A DNA stretch of 11,892 nt, from positions 1 through 11,892 of the forward strand of contig CAZGBU010000066.1 of assembly GCA_964523945.1 (NCBI GenBank), read 5' to 3'. The notes beneath the pieces were generated by a model. That model made no database searches, was not told the origin of the DNA, and saw only the letters and a list, made by a program, of their open reading frames with translations. Shown here one piece after another: positions 1 through 5,700 of the stretch (position 1 is its first letter; each line of letters begins with the position of its first letter). The position numbers and the translations under genes were made by a program. This DNA comes from CAKTOF01 sp964523945. Lineage in GTDB: Bacteria; Bacillota; Clostridia; Oscillospirales; Oscillospiraceae.

Positions 1-947
1 ATGGGAGGGGTCGCCCTGATAGAATTTCTCAAAGATATGCCGCCCGACCTCCGGCGCAATGCCGCATCCGGTGTCGGTCACCGTGACGACGGCGTCCGGC
101 CCGTCAGAGCGCAGCGAAACGGAAATCCGTCCGCGCGGCGGCGTGAACTTGACGGCGTTTGAAAGCAGATTATTCCACACGAGCGAAAGCAGCTCCGCGT
201 CGGTACATGTACGTCCGGCTCGATCTCTGTCTCGATTTCCAGCGATTTCTCCTCCCAGGCGTGTTCGAAATTGAGCAGACATTCGCACAGCTGCTCGCCC
301 AGATCGTTCGTCTCCGCGTTTGGATAGACCTGCTGGTTTTCCAGCTTGTTCAGCCGCAGGATGTTCGTGATCAGGCTGGCCAGCCGCCGCGCGGTGTCGC
401 AGGCGGCTCTAGCGTATTCGATCCGCTCCGCCTCGGGCAGGTTCGGCTGCGCAAGCAGCGTGCTGTAGTTCTGGATCGTGGCCAACGGCGTCTTCAGCTC
501 GTGCGAGACGTTGGCGATGAAGTCGGTGCGCAGCGTTTCCATGCCGGACAGCTCCCCGGCCATCAGGTTGAAGTACGACGCAATCAGGCCAAAGCCGCTG
601 TCCGCGTCGACACCGCGCATCGGCGGCACGCGCACGGAAAAATCGCCTTTCATCATCTGCTCGGCCGCTGCCGTAATGATGCGGGCCGGCCGGTCGACCA
701 GCCACCTGCGCCGGAGCGCATCGGCGGCGGTGAACAGAGCGCTGAGCAGCACAACATTCAGAAACGTCACCTTGGCGGCGCGCTCGACGTTGGCCTCTGT
801 CAGCGCTACGCCGGTCGAGGCCGTCAGCGTGTTGAGGAACAGGACCATGCAGCATGTGAGCACAAATGCGATCAGCAGAAAGACGAGCAGGTACTGCCGC
901 AGCGCGAGCAGGAACCGGCGGTGACGCGCCGTGGTGCCCGCGCTCAT
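1..947 (-). CDS. Sensor histidine kinase, apparent frameshift near 205, cut at the window edge
   Basis: Membrane sensor kinase of a two-component system. It autophosphorylates on His and passes the phosphate to the regulator encoded just upstream. Seen: TM1 about residues 18-40, TM2 about 60-78, a HAMP-like segment about 80-135, and the dimerisation/phosphoacceptor box FIANVSHELKTPL with His149. The short loop between the TM helices (about 20 residues) suggests intramembrane or small-domain sensing. The frame from the ATG at 947 reads well to about position 206 (EIEPDVHV), then turns to nonsense and stops at 78. The frame shifted by one base continues the family sequence from 201 to 1: DAELLSLVWNNLLSNAVKFT (N box), VTDTGCGIAPE (G1 box) and HIFEKFYQGD (F box). 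A one-base loss, real or a sequencing error, explains this. The last part of the ATPase domain lies outside the window. The start overlaps the regulator stop (ATGA). Ligand unknown. Confidence 0.85.
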
Positions 948-1618
948 TTGGGCACCGCCTTGTAGCCCAGCCCGTGAACGGTGACGATCTCGAAGTCGTC
1001 ACAGTCGGCGAATTTTTCGCGCAGCTTGGCCATATATACATCCACGGTCCGCGGGCCGGAGGAGGTGCCGCTGCTCCAGAACTCGTCCATCAGCTGCGAG
1101 CGGGTAAACGTCTTTTTCGGATAGGAGAGCAGCTTGTAGAGTAGGTTGAATTCGCGCACCGTCAGTGCGATCTCCTCGCCGTTCAGATATGCGGTGCGTT
1201 CCTCTGCGTCAAGCGTCAGGCTGCCGACGGTCAGATGCTTGCTCGCTGCGATCCTGGCGCGGCGCAGCAGCGCCTCAATCCGCAGCAGCAGCTCGTCGAG
1301 ATCGATCGGCTTGACCATATAGTCGTCGATGCCGGCGCGGAAGCCGCGCTGCTTGGCGGTGAAGTCGTCCCGCGCGGTCATGAACAGGATCGGGATGTCC
1401 TGATTGCTCTCGCGCACGGTTTCGGCGAACTCGAATCCGTCGATGCCCGGCATCATGATGTCCGAGAGAATCAGGTCAAAGACAGTGCCGCCGTACATCG
1501 CGTCATAGGCCTCTTCCGCGTCGCGGCAGCTCGTCACAGCATAGCCGTTCTGGTTCAAATAAGCGGACACGGTGCGGTTGAGCGCCGCGTCGTCCTCCAC
1601 CAGCAGAATTTGAAACAT
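944..1618 (-). CDS. OmpR/PhoB-family DNA-binding response regulator
   Basis: Cytoplasmic transcription regulator of 224 aa, the usual length for this family. The receiver domain spans about residues 1-118: acidic pocket E8-D9-D10, phosphoacceptor D53 (LILSDIMMPG), switch T81 (FMTARD) and K103 (YMVKPID). The winged-helix DNA-binding domain spans about 128-222, with LTVREFNLLYKLL, then RTVDVYMAKLREKF and the final VHGLGYKAV wing. The ATG at 1618 is preceded by AAGGA 10 nt away, a weaker site than that of its neighbours. It is followed with a 4-bp overlap by the kinase, so the two are co-translated cognate partners. An extended -10 promoter with 11-bp-spaced repeats lies directly upstream and may allow autoregulation (inference). 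Targets cannot be told from the sequence. Confidence 0.95.
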   Translation of the reverse strand: MFQILLVEDDAALNRTVSAYLNQNGYAVTSCRDAEEAYDAMYGGTVFDLILSDIMMPGIDGFEFAETVRESNQDIPILFMTARDDFTAKQRGFRAGIDDYMVKPIDLDELLLRIEALLRRARIAASKHLTVGSLTLDAEERTAYLNGEEIALTVREFNLLYKLLSYPKKTFTRSQLMDEFWSSGTSSGPRTVDVYMAKLREKFADCDDFEIVTVHGLGYKAVPK

Positions 1619-1641
1619 GGCTTCGCCATCCTTACCAACGC

Positions 1642-1671
1642 ATTATAGCATAGAGTTGTTAAAGTTTTGTT
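1642..1671 (-). promoter_or_regulatory. Promoter of the two-component operon with 11-bp-spaced AACAA repeats
   Basis: On the minus strand TGCTATAAT (1650-1642) is a consensus extended -10 element. No good -35 is present 16-18 bp upstream, which fits an activated or extended -10 promoter. Two AACAA copies (1671-1667 and 1660-1656) lie 11 bp apart just upstream of the -10, the spacing used by OmpR/PhoB-family direct-repeat sites. The second copy contains TTAACA. That the regulator binds here is inference. Confidence 0.6.
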
Positions 1672-1699
1672 TGAATTTTTGCCTTTCTGGCGATTTGGG

Positions 1700-1738
1700 G
1701 AAAAATGCGCCGGAACGGCAAGCCGTTCCGGTGCGCGG
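1700..1738 (-). terminator. Rho-independent terminator after the small membrane-protein operon
   Basis: On the minus strand a 9-bp perfect stem CGGAACGGC/GCCGTTCCG (1730-1722 and 1719-1711), extended by partly paired GCGCAC/GCGC flanks, is followed by ATTTTT (1706-1701). It ends the transcript of the 122-aa and 36-aa genes before the separate promoter of the regulator. Confidence 0.8.
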
Positions 1739-1743
1739 CGGGC

Positions 1744-1854
1744 TTATACCGACGGCCGGTCGGCCTTTGTGCGGTGGCGGATCAGGCAGATCACCGCTGC
1801 GGTCAGGCCGGCGAGCACGGCAGCGCCGGCTGCCAGTTTCGAGGCATTCGTCAT
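1744..1854 (-). CDS. 36-aa single-span membrane microprotein
   Basis: Short reading frame MTNASKLAAGAAVLAGLTAA followed by VICLIRHRTKADRPSV and TAA at 1746-1744. Support: an AGGAGG at 1870-1865 sits 10 nt before the ATG and overlaps the stop codon of the preceding gene, so translation is probably coupled. The frame ends just before a terminator. The protein has a short polar start, one hydrophobic helix at about residues 6-25, and a basic tail (RHRTK), so an N-out/C-in orientation is expected. No family recognised. It may be a partner or regulator of the 122-aa membrane protein it follows (inference from coupling only). Confidence 0.65.
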   Translation of the reverse strand: MTNASKLAAGAAVLAGLTAAVICLIRHRTKADRPSV

Positions 1855-1869
1855 CCGTTCCACACCTCC

Positions 1870-2238
1870 TTACCGCAATCCCCGCGCGAGCGGGATCAGG
1901 CAGAGCAGTGCGACAATGCCGACCACGCCGACCGCGATGCCGGGGATCATCATCTCCCAGACCATCGTCATGCACATGCCGGCGCCGAGTACCAGCGCGC
2001 CAATGATGCCGAGCAGAACCGTGCCGACGGCTTTCCCGTTCCAGCGGATCGCCGGCTTGCCCGCCATTTTCCGGCGGACAAGCAGCATCACCAGCAGCAC
2101 CACTACGCCGACCGCGGCGACCACAACGCCGGGCGTGAACGCGTTCCATGCCGGCAGCAGGCACATGCACATGCCGAGCGCGAACAGGATTCCCCCGACT
2201 GTGCCGAGGAGCAGAGAGACAAAATTCTTTTTTTGCAT
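1870..2238 (-). CDS. Four-span membrane protein with internal duplication, unknown function
   Basis: 122-aa hydrophobic protein with about four transmembrane helices (about residues 8-29, 36-54, 72-93, 98-118) and a basic loop RRKMAGKPAIRWNGK between the halves. The halves resemble each other: LLG-x3-G...GMCM at 10-25 recurs as LLG-x2-G...GMCM at 75-90, and TPGVVVAAVGVVVLL at 35-49 recurs as IPGIAVGVVGIVALL at 98-112. This points to an ancient tandem duplication. I chose the ATG at 2238 because GGAGG (2252-2248) is 9 nt away. A TTG at 2247 in the same frame directly abuts that site and cannot be the start. It resembles uncharacterised clostridial membrane proteins. The Met-Cys motifs in the membrane are notable, but no function is assigned. 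The next gene is coupled to its stop. Confidence 0.85.
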   Translation of the reverse strand: MQKKNFVSLLLGTVGGILFALGMCMCLLPAWNAFTPGVVVAAVGVVVLLVMLLVRRKMAGKPAIRWNGKAVGTVLLGIIGALVLGAGMCMTMVWEMMIPGIAVGVVGIVALLCLIPLARGLR

Positions 2239-2334
2239 GACAGACAACCTCCGTTTGGTGTGTTTCCCGTTTGATGCCTGTATCGTACGGCCGGTGTGTT
2301 ATCGAATTGCCAGCAAAATGTTTGAGAATTGTGA

Positions 2335-2383
2335 AAAAGTAAAAAACGCACCGGCAGGTCGTCAATGGCGACATGCCGGTGCG
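2335..2383 (-). terminator. Strong minus-strand terminator, probably for the GNAT transcript
   Basis: Inverted repeat with 15-bp arms and one mismatch (CGCACCGGCAGGTCG at 2347-2361 against 2369-2383), loop 7 nt, followed on the minus strand by T6 (2346-2341) and a further TTTTT at 2339-2335. No such U-tract follows on the plus strand. The nearest minus gene upstream is the acetyltransferase ending at 2812, so its mRNA would cross the whole plus-strand gene before stopping here. A role as an attenuator for the 122-aa gene downstream is the alternative. Confidence 0.75.
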
Positions 2384-2393
2384 CGGATTCTGC

Positions 2394-2422
2394 TTGCAAC
2401 CAGAGCGGCGTTGTGGTATGCT
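2394..2422 (+). promoter_or_regulatory. SigA-type promoter of the 119-aa membrane gene
   Basis: TTGCAA (2394-2399), spacer of 17 bp, TATGCT (2417-2422) with TGG just before it (extended -10). Transcription would start near 2429, about 20 nt before the ATG, with GGGGAGGAG in between. Confidence 0.75.
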
Positions 2423-2449
2423 GATAAAAAACATGGGGAGGAGAAAACC

Positions 2450-2809
2450 ATGAAAACGCTCAAACTGCTGCTGGGAATTACCAGCATCTGTATGGCCTGC
2501 TATTGTGCGTACCTGGCACGGTCCGATGAGATCCAGAACTACATGATGACGGGCGAGGGTGTCGGCATCACGGCTGGCATCGTACTGTGCGCGGTGATGC
2601 TCGCGGCCGGGATCATTGCGGTTGCCGGGCGCGCCGGCCGCAAGGGCACGAATTTTGCCGGCGTGCTGTATCTGGCGGTGTTTGTTGCCGGCGTGCTGCT
2701 GCACGGCCAGACGACCTGGATGCTTGTGTGCGCGTTTACGTCGTTTGTGTGTGCGGCCGTCTTCCTGGGGTACGGCGTCTGGATGGGCGAGATCCGCCAG
2801 CCGGTGTAA
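2450..2809 (+). CDS. Four-span membrane protein, unknown function
   Basis: The only plus-strand gene of the window, 119 aa. The ATG at 2450 follows GGGGAGGAG and a well-formed promoter, which decides the start against longer readings of the frame. Hydrophobic segments at about residues 4-22 (a possible signal anchor), 36-60, 69-85 and 89-113 suggest four helices with short loops and a C-terminal GEIRQPV tail. No family recognised. It ends 2 nt before the stop of the convergent acetyltransferase, so there is no room for a terminator between them. I see no convincing plus-strand terminator directly downstream. Confidence 0.8.
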   Translation: MKTLKLLLGITSICMACYCAYLARSDEIQNYMMTGEGVGITAGIVLCAVMLAAGIIAVAGRAGRKGTNFAGVLYLAVFVAGVLLHGQTTWMLVCAFTSFVCAAVFLGYGVWMGEIRQPV

Positions 2810-2811
2810 GC

Positions 2812-3255
2812 TCAGTCCACCATCCGGCGCACCATCTGCTGGTAGGGCAGCGGGCGATAGCCCAGCCGTTCGTAGAGCGCGCGGGCGCGCGTGTTTTCCG
2901 GCTCGATCTCCAGGCGGTAGCTTGCGGCCGGCACATTCTGCTCCAGATAGCGGAAGAATTCCGATCCCAATCCATGCGAGCGATACGCCGGCAGAATGAA
3001 CAGCTCATCGATCCAGATGACGCGGCCGCCCGCCTCCTGCGAATAGCTCTTCAGCAGCAGTGCATAGCCGGCCGGCTGGCCGTCATCCGCCTCGAGAATG
3101 TAGCCCTCGACATAGTCGCCCGAGCGCATCATCTCCTGAAAAATGTCGTGGTGACGCGAAACAGGGATCGGATGCAGCACGGCGTCGGTCTGGTAGAATG
3201 CGGCGGACAGGCGGCAGAACAGCGCCTCGTCCCCGGCGTTGATTCTTCGGATCAT
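2812..3255 (-). CDS. GNAT-family N-acetyltransferase
   Basis: 147-aa cytosolic acetyltransferase that would transfer an acetyl group from acetyl-CoA to an amine; substrate unknown. Seen: motif A IDELFILPAYRSHGLG (residues 82-97) with the R-x-x-G-x-G pyrophosphate-binding loop at R92-G95-G97, and motif B NTRARALYERLGYRPL (121-136), typical of the fold end. Length matches single-domain GNATs. The ATG at 3255 has AGGAGG (3270-3265) 9 nt away and its own promoter. Longer upstream readings of this frame run through the palindrome array and are not coding. It lies between the arginine operon and unknown membrane genes. Overlap of the messages with the plus-strand neighbour is likely. Confidence 0.93.
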   Translation of the reverse strand: MIRRINAGDEALFCRLSAAFYQTDAVLHPIPVSRHHDIFQEMMRSGDYVEGYILEADDGQPAGYALLLKSYSQEAGGRVIWIDELFILPAYRSHGLGSEFFRYLEQNVPAASYRLEIEPENTRARALYERLGYRPLPYQQMVRRMVD

Positions 3256-3282
3256 GAAAGAATACCTCCTTATATGGTATCT

Positions 3283-3311
3283 ATCATACCCGATCATACG
3301 AAAAAAGACAA
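3283..3311 (-). promoter_or_regulatory. Promoter of the GNAT gene
   Basis: On the minus strand TTGTCT (3311-3306), 17-bp spacer, TATGAT (3288-3283). The -35 element is formed by the first bases of the U-tract that follows the GC-rich palindrome at 3312-3337, so promoter and terminator share bases. Confidence 0.7.
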
Positions 3312-3337
3312 GCGCCCCGGCAGGCCTGCCGGGGCGC
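3301..3337 (-). terminator. Probable terminator at the end of the arginine operon
   Basis: Perfect 26-bp palindrome (3312-3337; half-site GCGCCCCGGCAGG) followed on the minus strand by TTGTCTTTTTT (3311-3301). As RNA it would fold into a very GC-rich hairpin with a few central bases open, followed by a U-rich tract. It lies about 280 nt after the argD stop, with further hairpins before it. Confidence 0.65.
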
Positions 3338-3616
3338 CTGTGCGTGTCGAAACAATTCGACACGCACCGCAAAAATGCAGGCATTTTTGCGGGGGATGCA
3401 GCCCGCCGCAGCGCACTCGCTGCGCTCGCACGTTTGCGGGCTGAGCAGTGTTTTTTCCGACGCGCAGGTCGCCGGAAAAAACAAATCCAAATTGAGTTCG
3501 CCGCCTGCCGGCGGCGAACTTCTGCCGGGGGTCTTTTGCCACGCAAGTGCATCTCCCCATCCTGCATGCTTCTTCTTTGCAGTCTCAAGCGCCCCGGCAA
3601 GGCCTGCCGGGGCGCT
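3311..3616. repeat. Array of consecutive inverted repeats bounded by two near-identical palindromes
   Basis: Gene-free stretch. Dyads in order: (1) 3312-3337 perfect palindrome; (2) GTGCGTGTCGAA 3340-3351 with 3356-3367; (3) CCGCAAAAATGC 3367-3378 with 3381-3392; (4) CAGCCCGC 3399-3406 with 3436-3443, holding an inner AGCGCA/TGCGCT; (5) TGTTTTTTCCG 3449-3459 with 3473-3483; (6) AGTTCGCCGCC 3495-3505 with 3510-3520; (7) AGCGCCCCGGCA 3588-3599 with 3605-3616. Dyads 1 and 7 are almost the same sequence. Reading frames here have no start site and no protein-like sequence. The layout suggests a non-coding palindromic element (REP/BIME- or MITE-like) or a very structured 3' UTR of argD. No transposase and no clear target duplication is seen. 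Confidence 0.7.
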
Positions 3617-3619
3617 GTG

Positions 3620-4798
3620 TTATCCAAGCGTTTGCTTTATGATCTGCAGTCCCGCGTCCAGCTCCTCGTAGGTGATGGTCAGCGGCGGGGCGAAGCGCAG
3701 CGTGTTCTGCATCGCAGTCAGGACCAGCAGCCCGTGCTCGGTCAGACGCGTGGCAACCGCGCCGGCCTCCTCGCCGACGACCGTTGCGCCGATCAGCAGC
3801 CCCAGCCCGCGCACATTGGCCAGCTGCGGCAGAGCAAGCGCCGTGAGCTGCGATTTGAGATACTCGCCCTTTTCGCGCACAGCGGCGAGCAGCGTGTCGT
3901 CCACCGCGTCGAGCACCGCGACGGCTGCGGCGGCGCAGATCGGGTTGCCGCCGAACGTCGATCCGTGCTGGCCGTCCATTGTGTGCGCGGTTTTCTCACC
4001 GGCCATGAAACCGCCCATCGGCAGACCGCCGGCAATGCCCTTGGCGAACGAGAACGCGTCCGGCAGGATGCCGTAGCGCTGGAATGCGAACAGCGCGCCG
4101 GTCCGGCCGACGCCGGTCTGTACCTCGTCGACCAGCATCAGGATGTCGCGCTCGTCGCACAGCGCGCGCACCGCGCGGACATAGGCGTCGTCGAGCACGG
4201 TTACGCCGCCCTCGCCCTGCACCAGCTCCATCAGGATGGCGCAGGTGTCCGGCGTGGCCGCAGCGCGCAGCGCCTCAATGTCGTTTGGTTCAACATAGGC
4301 GAAGTCCTGCGCGAACGGGAAGAAGTAATTGTGAAACACATCCTGGCCGGTGGCGGTCAGGGTCGTCATCGTCCGTCCGTGGAACGACTGGCGCAGCGTG
4401 ATGATCTTTGACCGGCCGGTTCCGTAGTGGTCGAACGAGTATTTGCGCGCGAGCTTGATCAGGCCTTCGTTGGCCTCTGCGCCGGAGTTGCCGAAGAATA
4501 CGTTCTGCATTCCGGTGCGCTCCACCAGCCGGCGCGCGGCCTGTACGCACGGCTCGGTGTAGTAGAGGTTGGATGTATGGCCGAGCGTTTTGGCCTGATT
4601 GCAGATGGCCGAGACCCAGCGGTCGTCGCACGCGCCGAGCGTGTTGACGGCGATGCCGGCCGTAAAATCGATGTATTCCCGGCCCTCATAGTCCCAGTAG
4701 CGGGCGCCCTTGCCGCGCGCGAGCGCGACCGGGAACTGCCCGTGATAGGTCTGCATCAGGTAATGCTTGCTCTGCGCGATCAGTTCAGCAGTTGTCAT
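3620..4798 (-). CDS. argD: Acetylornithine aminotransferase
   Basis: PLP-dependent class III aminotransferase of 392 aa (normal length). It converts N-acetylglutamate 5-semialdehyde and glutamate to N-acetylornithine and 2-oxoglutarate, and acts in the cytosol. Seen: FFGNSGAEANE (residues 101-111) for the cofactor phosphate, SFHGRT (138-143), cofactor-contacting D224 in LMLVDEVQTGVGRTG, Schiff-base Lys253 in FSFAKGIAGGLP, and GQHGSTFGGNP (276-285). I chose the ATG at 4798 because AGGAGGG (4813-4807) lies 8 nt away, between the argB stop and this start. The longer open frame upstream is antisense-like readthrough of argB. It is the last gene of the operon, 17 nt after argB. Such enzymes often also accept succinyl-diaminopimelate; that is not excluded here. 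Confidence 0.97.
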   Translation of the reverse strand: MTTAELIAQSKHYLMQTYHGQFPVALARGKGARYWDYEGREYIDFTAGIAVNTLGACDDRWVSAICNQAKTLGHTSNLYYTEPCVQAARRLVERTGMQNVFFGNSGAEANEGLIKLARKYSFDHYGTGRSKIITLRQSFHGRTMTTLTATGQDVFHNYFFPFAQDFAYVEPNDIEALRAAATPDTCAILMELVQGEGGVTVLDDAYVRAVRALCDERDILMLVDEVQTGVGRTGALFAFQRYGILPDAFSFAKGIAGGLPMGGFMAGEKTAHTMDGQHGSTFGGNPICAAAAVAVLDAVDDTLLAAVREKGEYLKSQLTALALPQLANVRGLGLLIGATVVGEEAGAVATRLTEHGLLVLTAMQNTLRFAPPLTITYEELDAGLQIIKQTLG

Positions 4799-4815
4799 GG
4801 AGTCATCCCTCCTGG

Positions 4816-5688
4816 TCAGTTGGTGCCGTAGATCATGGTCCCGATGCCGGCGTCGGTCAGCAGCTCCATCAGGATCGAGTGCTTTTTCCGCCCGTCGAGA
4901 ATGTGCGCGGCGGTGACACCGCCGGCGATTGCGTCGACACAGCATTGGATTTTGGGGATCATGCCGCCGGAGATGACGCCCTCGGCCTCGAGCGCAGGCA
5001 CCTCGTCGACGCGCAGCGCGCTGATGAGCGTGCTCTCGTCTTTCACATCGCGCAGCAGGCCCGGAATGTCGGTCAGAATCATCAGCTTCTCCGCGCCGAG
5101 CGCGGCGGCAACCTCGGCGGCTGCTGTGTCGGCATTGATGTTGTAGCGCGGCGCGCCGTCGATGCCGGCGGCGACGGTGGAAATCACGGGGATATAGCCA
5201 TTGGAAAGCGCATCGCGGATCGGCTTCGGGTCGATGCTGATGATCTCGCCGACAAGGCCGTAATCCGCGCCGTCCTCCGTGAGCCGACGGGCACGGATCA
5301 TGCTGCCGTCCATGCCGCACAGGCCGACGGCCCGGCCGCCGCGCCGCTCGAACATGCCGACGAGGTCCTTGTTGACCTTGCCGCTGAGCACCATCTGGAC
5401 AATCTCCATCGTCTCCTCGTCGGTGTAGCGCAGGCCGTTGACAAAGCGGGATTCCTTGCCGACGCGCTTGAGCAGATCGGAGATCTCCGGCCCGCCGCCG
5501 TGGACGACGACGACCTCGATACCGACGAGCTGGAGCAGGACGATGTCCTCAATGACGGCCTCGCGCAGCTCGTCGGAGATCATCGCGTTGCCGCCGTATT
5601 TGACGACAATGGTTTTGTTGTTGAATCGCTGGATGTACGGCAGTGCCTCGACAAGCATCTGCGCGCGCTCCCCGGTTGAAAATGCCAT
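4816..5688 (-). CDS. argB: Acetylglutamate kinase, arginine-sensitive type
   Basis: Phosphorylates N-acetylglutamate with ATP, the second step toward ornithine; cytosolic, amino-acid-kinase family, 290 aa. Seen: VVKYGGNAM with Lys30, the glycine loop VVVHGGGP (61-67), RFVNGLRYT (81-89) for substrate binding, RYNINADTAA (181-190), and GGMIPK with Lys246. The N-terminal extension MAFSTGERAQMLVEALPYIQ matches the mobile N-helix known from hexameric, arginine-inhibited kinases and absent from the E. coli enzyme, so feedback inhibition by arginine is likely (inference). GAGGAGG (5702-5696) overlaps the argJ stop and lies 7 nt before the ATG, so translation is probably coupled. Confidence 0.97.
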   Translation of the reverse strand: MAFSTGERAQMLVEALPYIQRFNNKTIVVKYGGNAMISDELREAVIEDIVLLQLVGIEVVVVHGGGPEISDLLKRVGKESRFVNGLRYTDEETMEIVQMVLSGKVNKDLVGMFERRGGRAVGLCGMDGSMIRARRLTEDGADYGLVGEIISIDPKPIRDALSNGYIPVISTVAAGIDGAPRYNINADTAAAEVAAALGAEKLMILTDIPGLLRDVKDESTLISALRVDEVPALEAEGVISGGMIPKIQCCVDAIAGGVTAAHILDGRKKHSILMELLTDAGIGTMIYGTN

Positions 5689-5700
5689 GAAAAAACCTCC

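Noticed and set aside
2239..2247. TTG start at 2247 for the 122-aa membrane protein
   Set aside because: It directly touches the GGAGG site; the ATG at 2238 has proper 9-nt spacing.
3294..3560. Short Cys/Arg-rich frames on the minus strand inside the palindrome array
   Set aside because: They exist because both strands of the dyads are GC-rich and free of stops. No start signal, and the sequence mirrors itself as expected from inverted repeats.
3311..3616. CRISPR array
   Set aside because: The repeated units are different palindromes, not one repeat with regular unique spacers, and no cas gene is near.
2812..3627. 271-aa version of the acetyltransferase with a long N-terminal extension
   Set aside because: The extension is translated from the palindrome array and the promoter; the ATG at 3255 has an ideal ribosome site and starts the family-like sequence.
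3239..4411. 390-aa plus-strand open frame across the palindrome array and argD
   Set aside because: It begins in the acetyltransferase gene, crosses hairpins and runs antisense to argD; no ribosome binding site and no protein-like composition.
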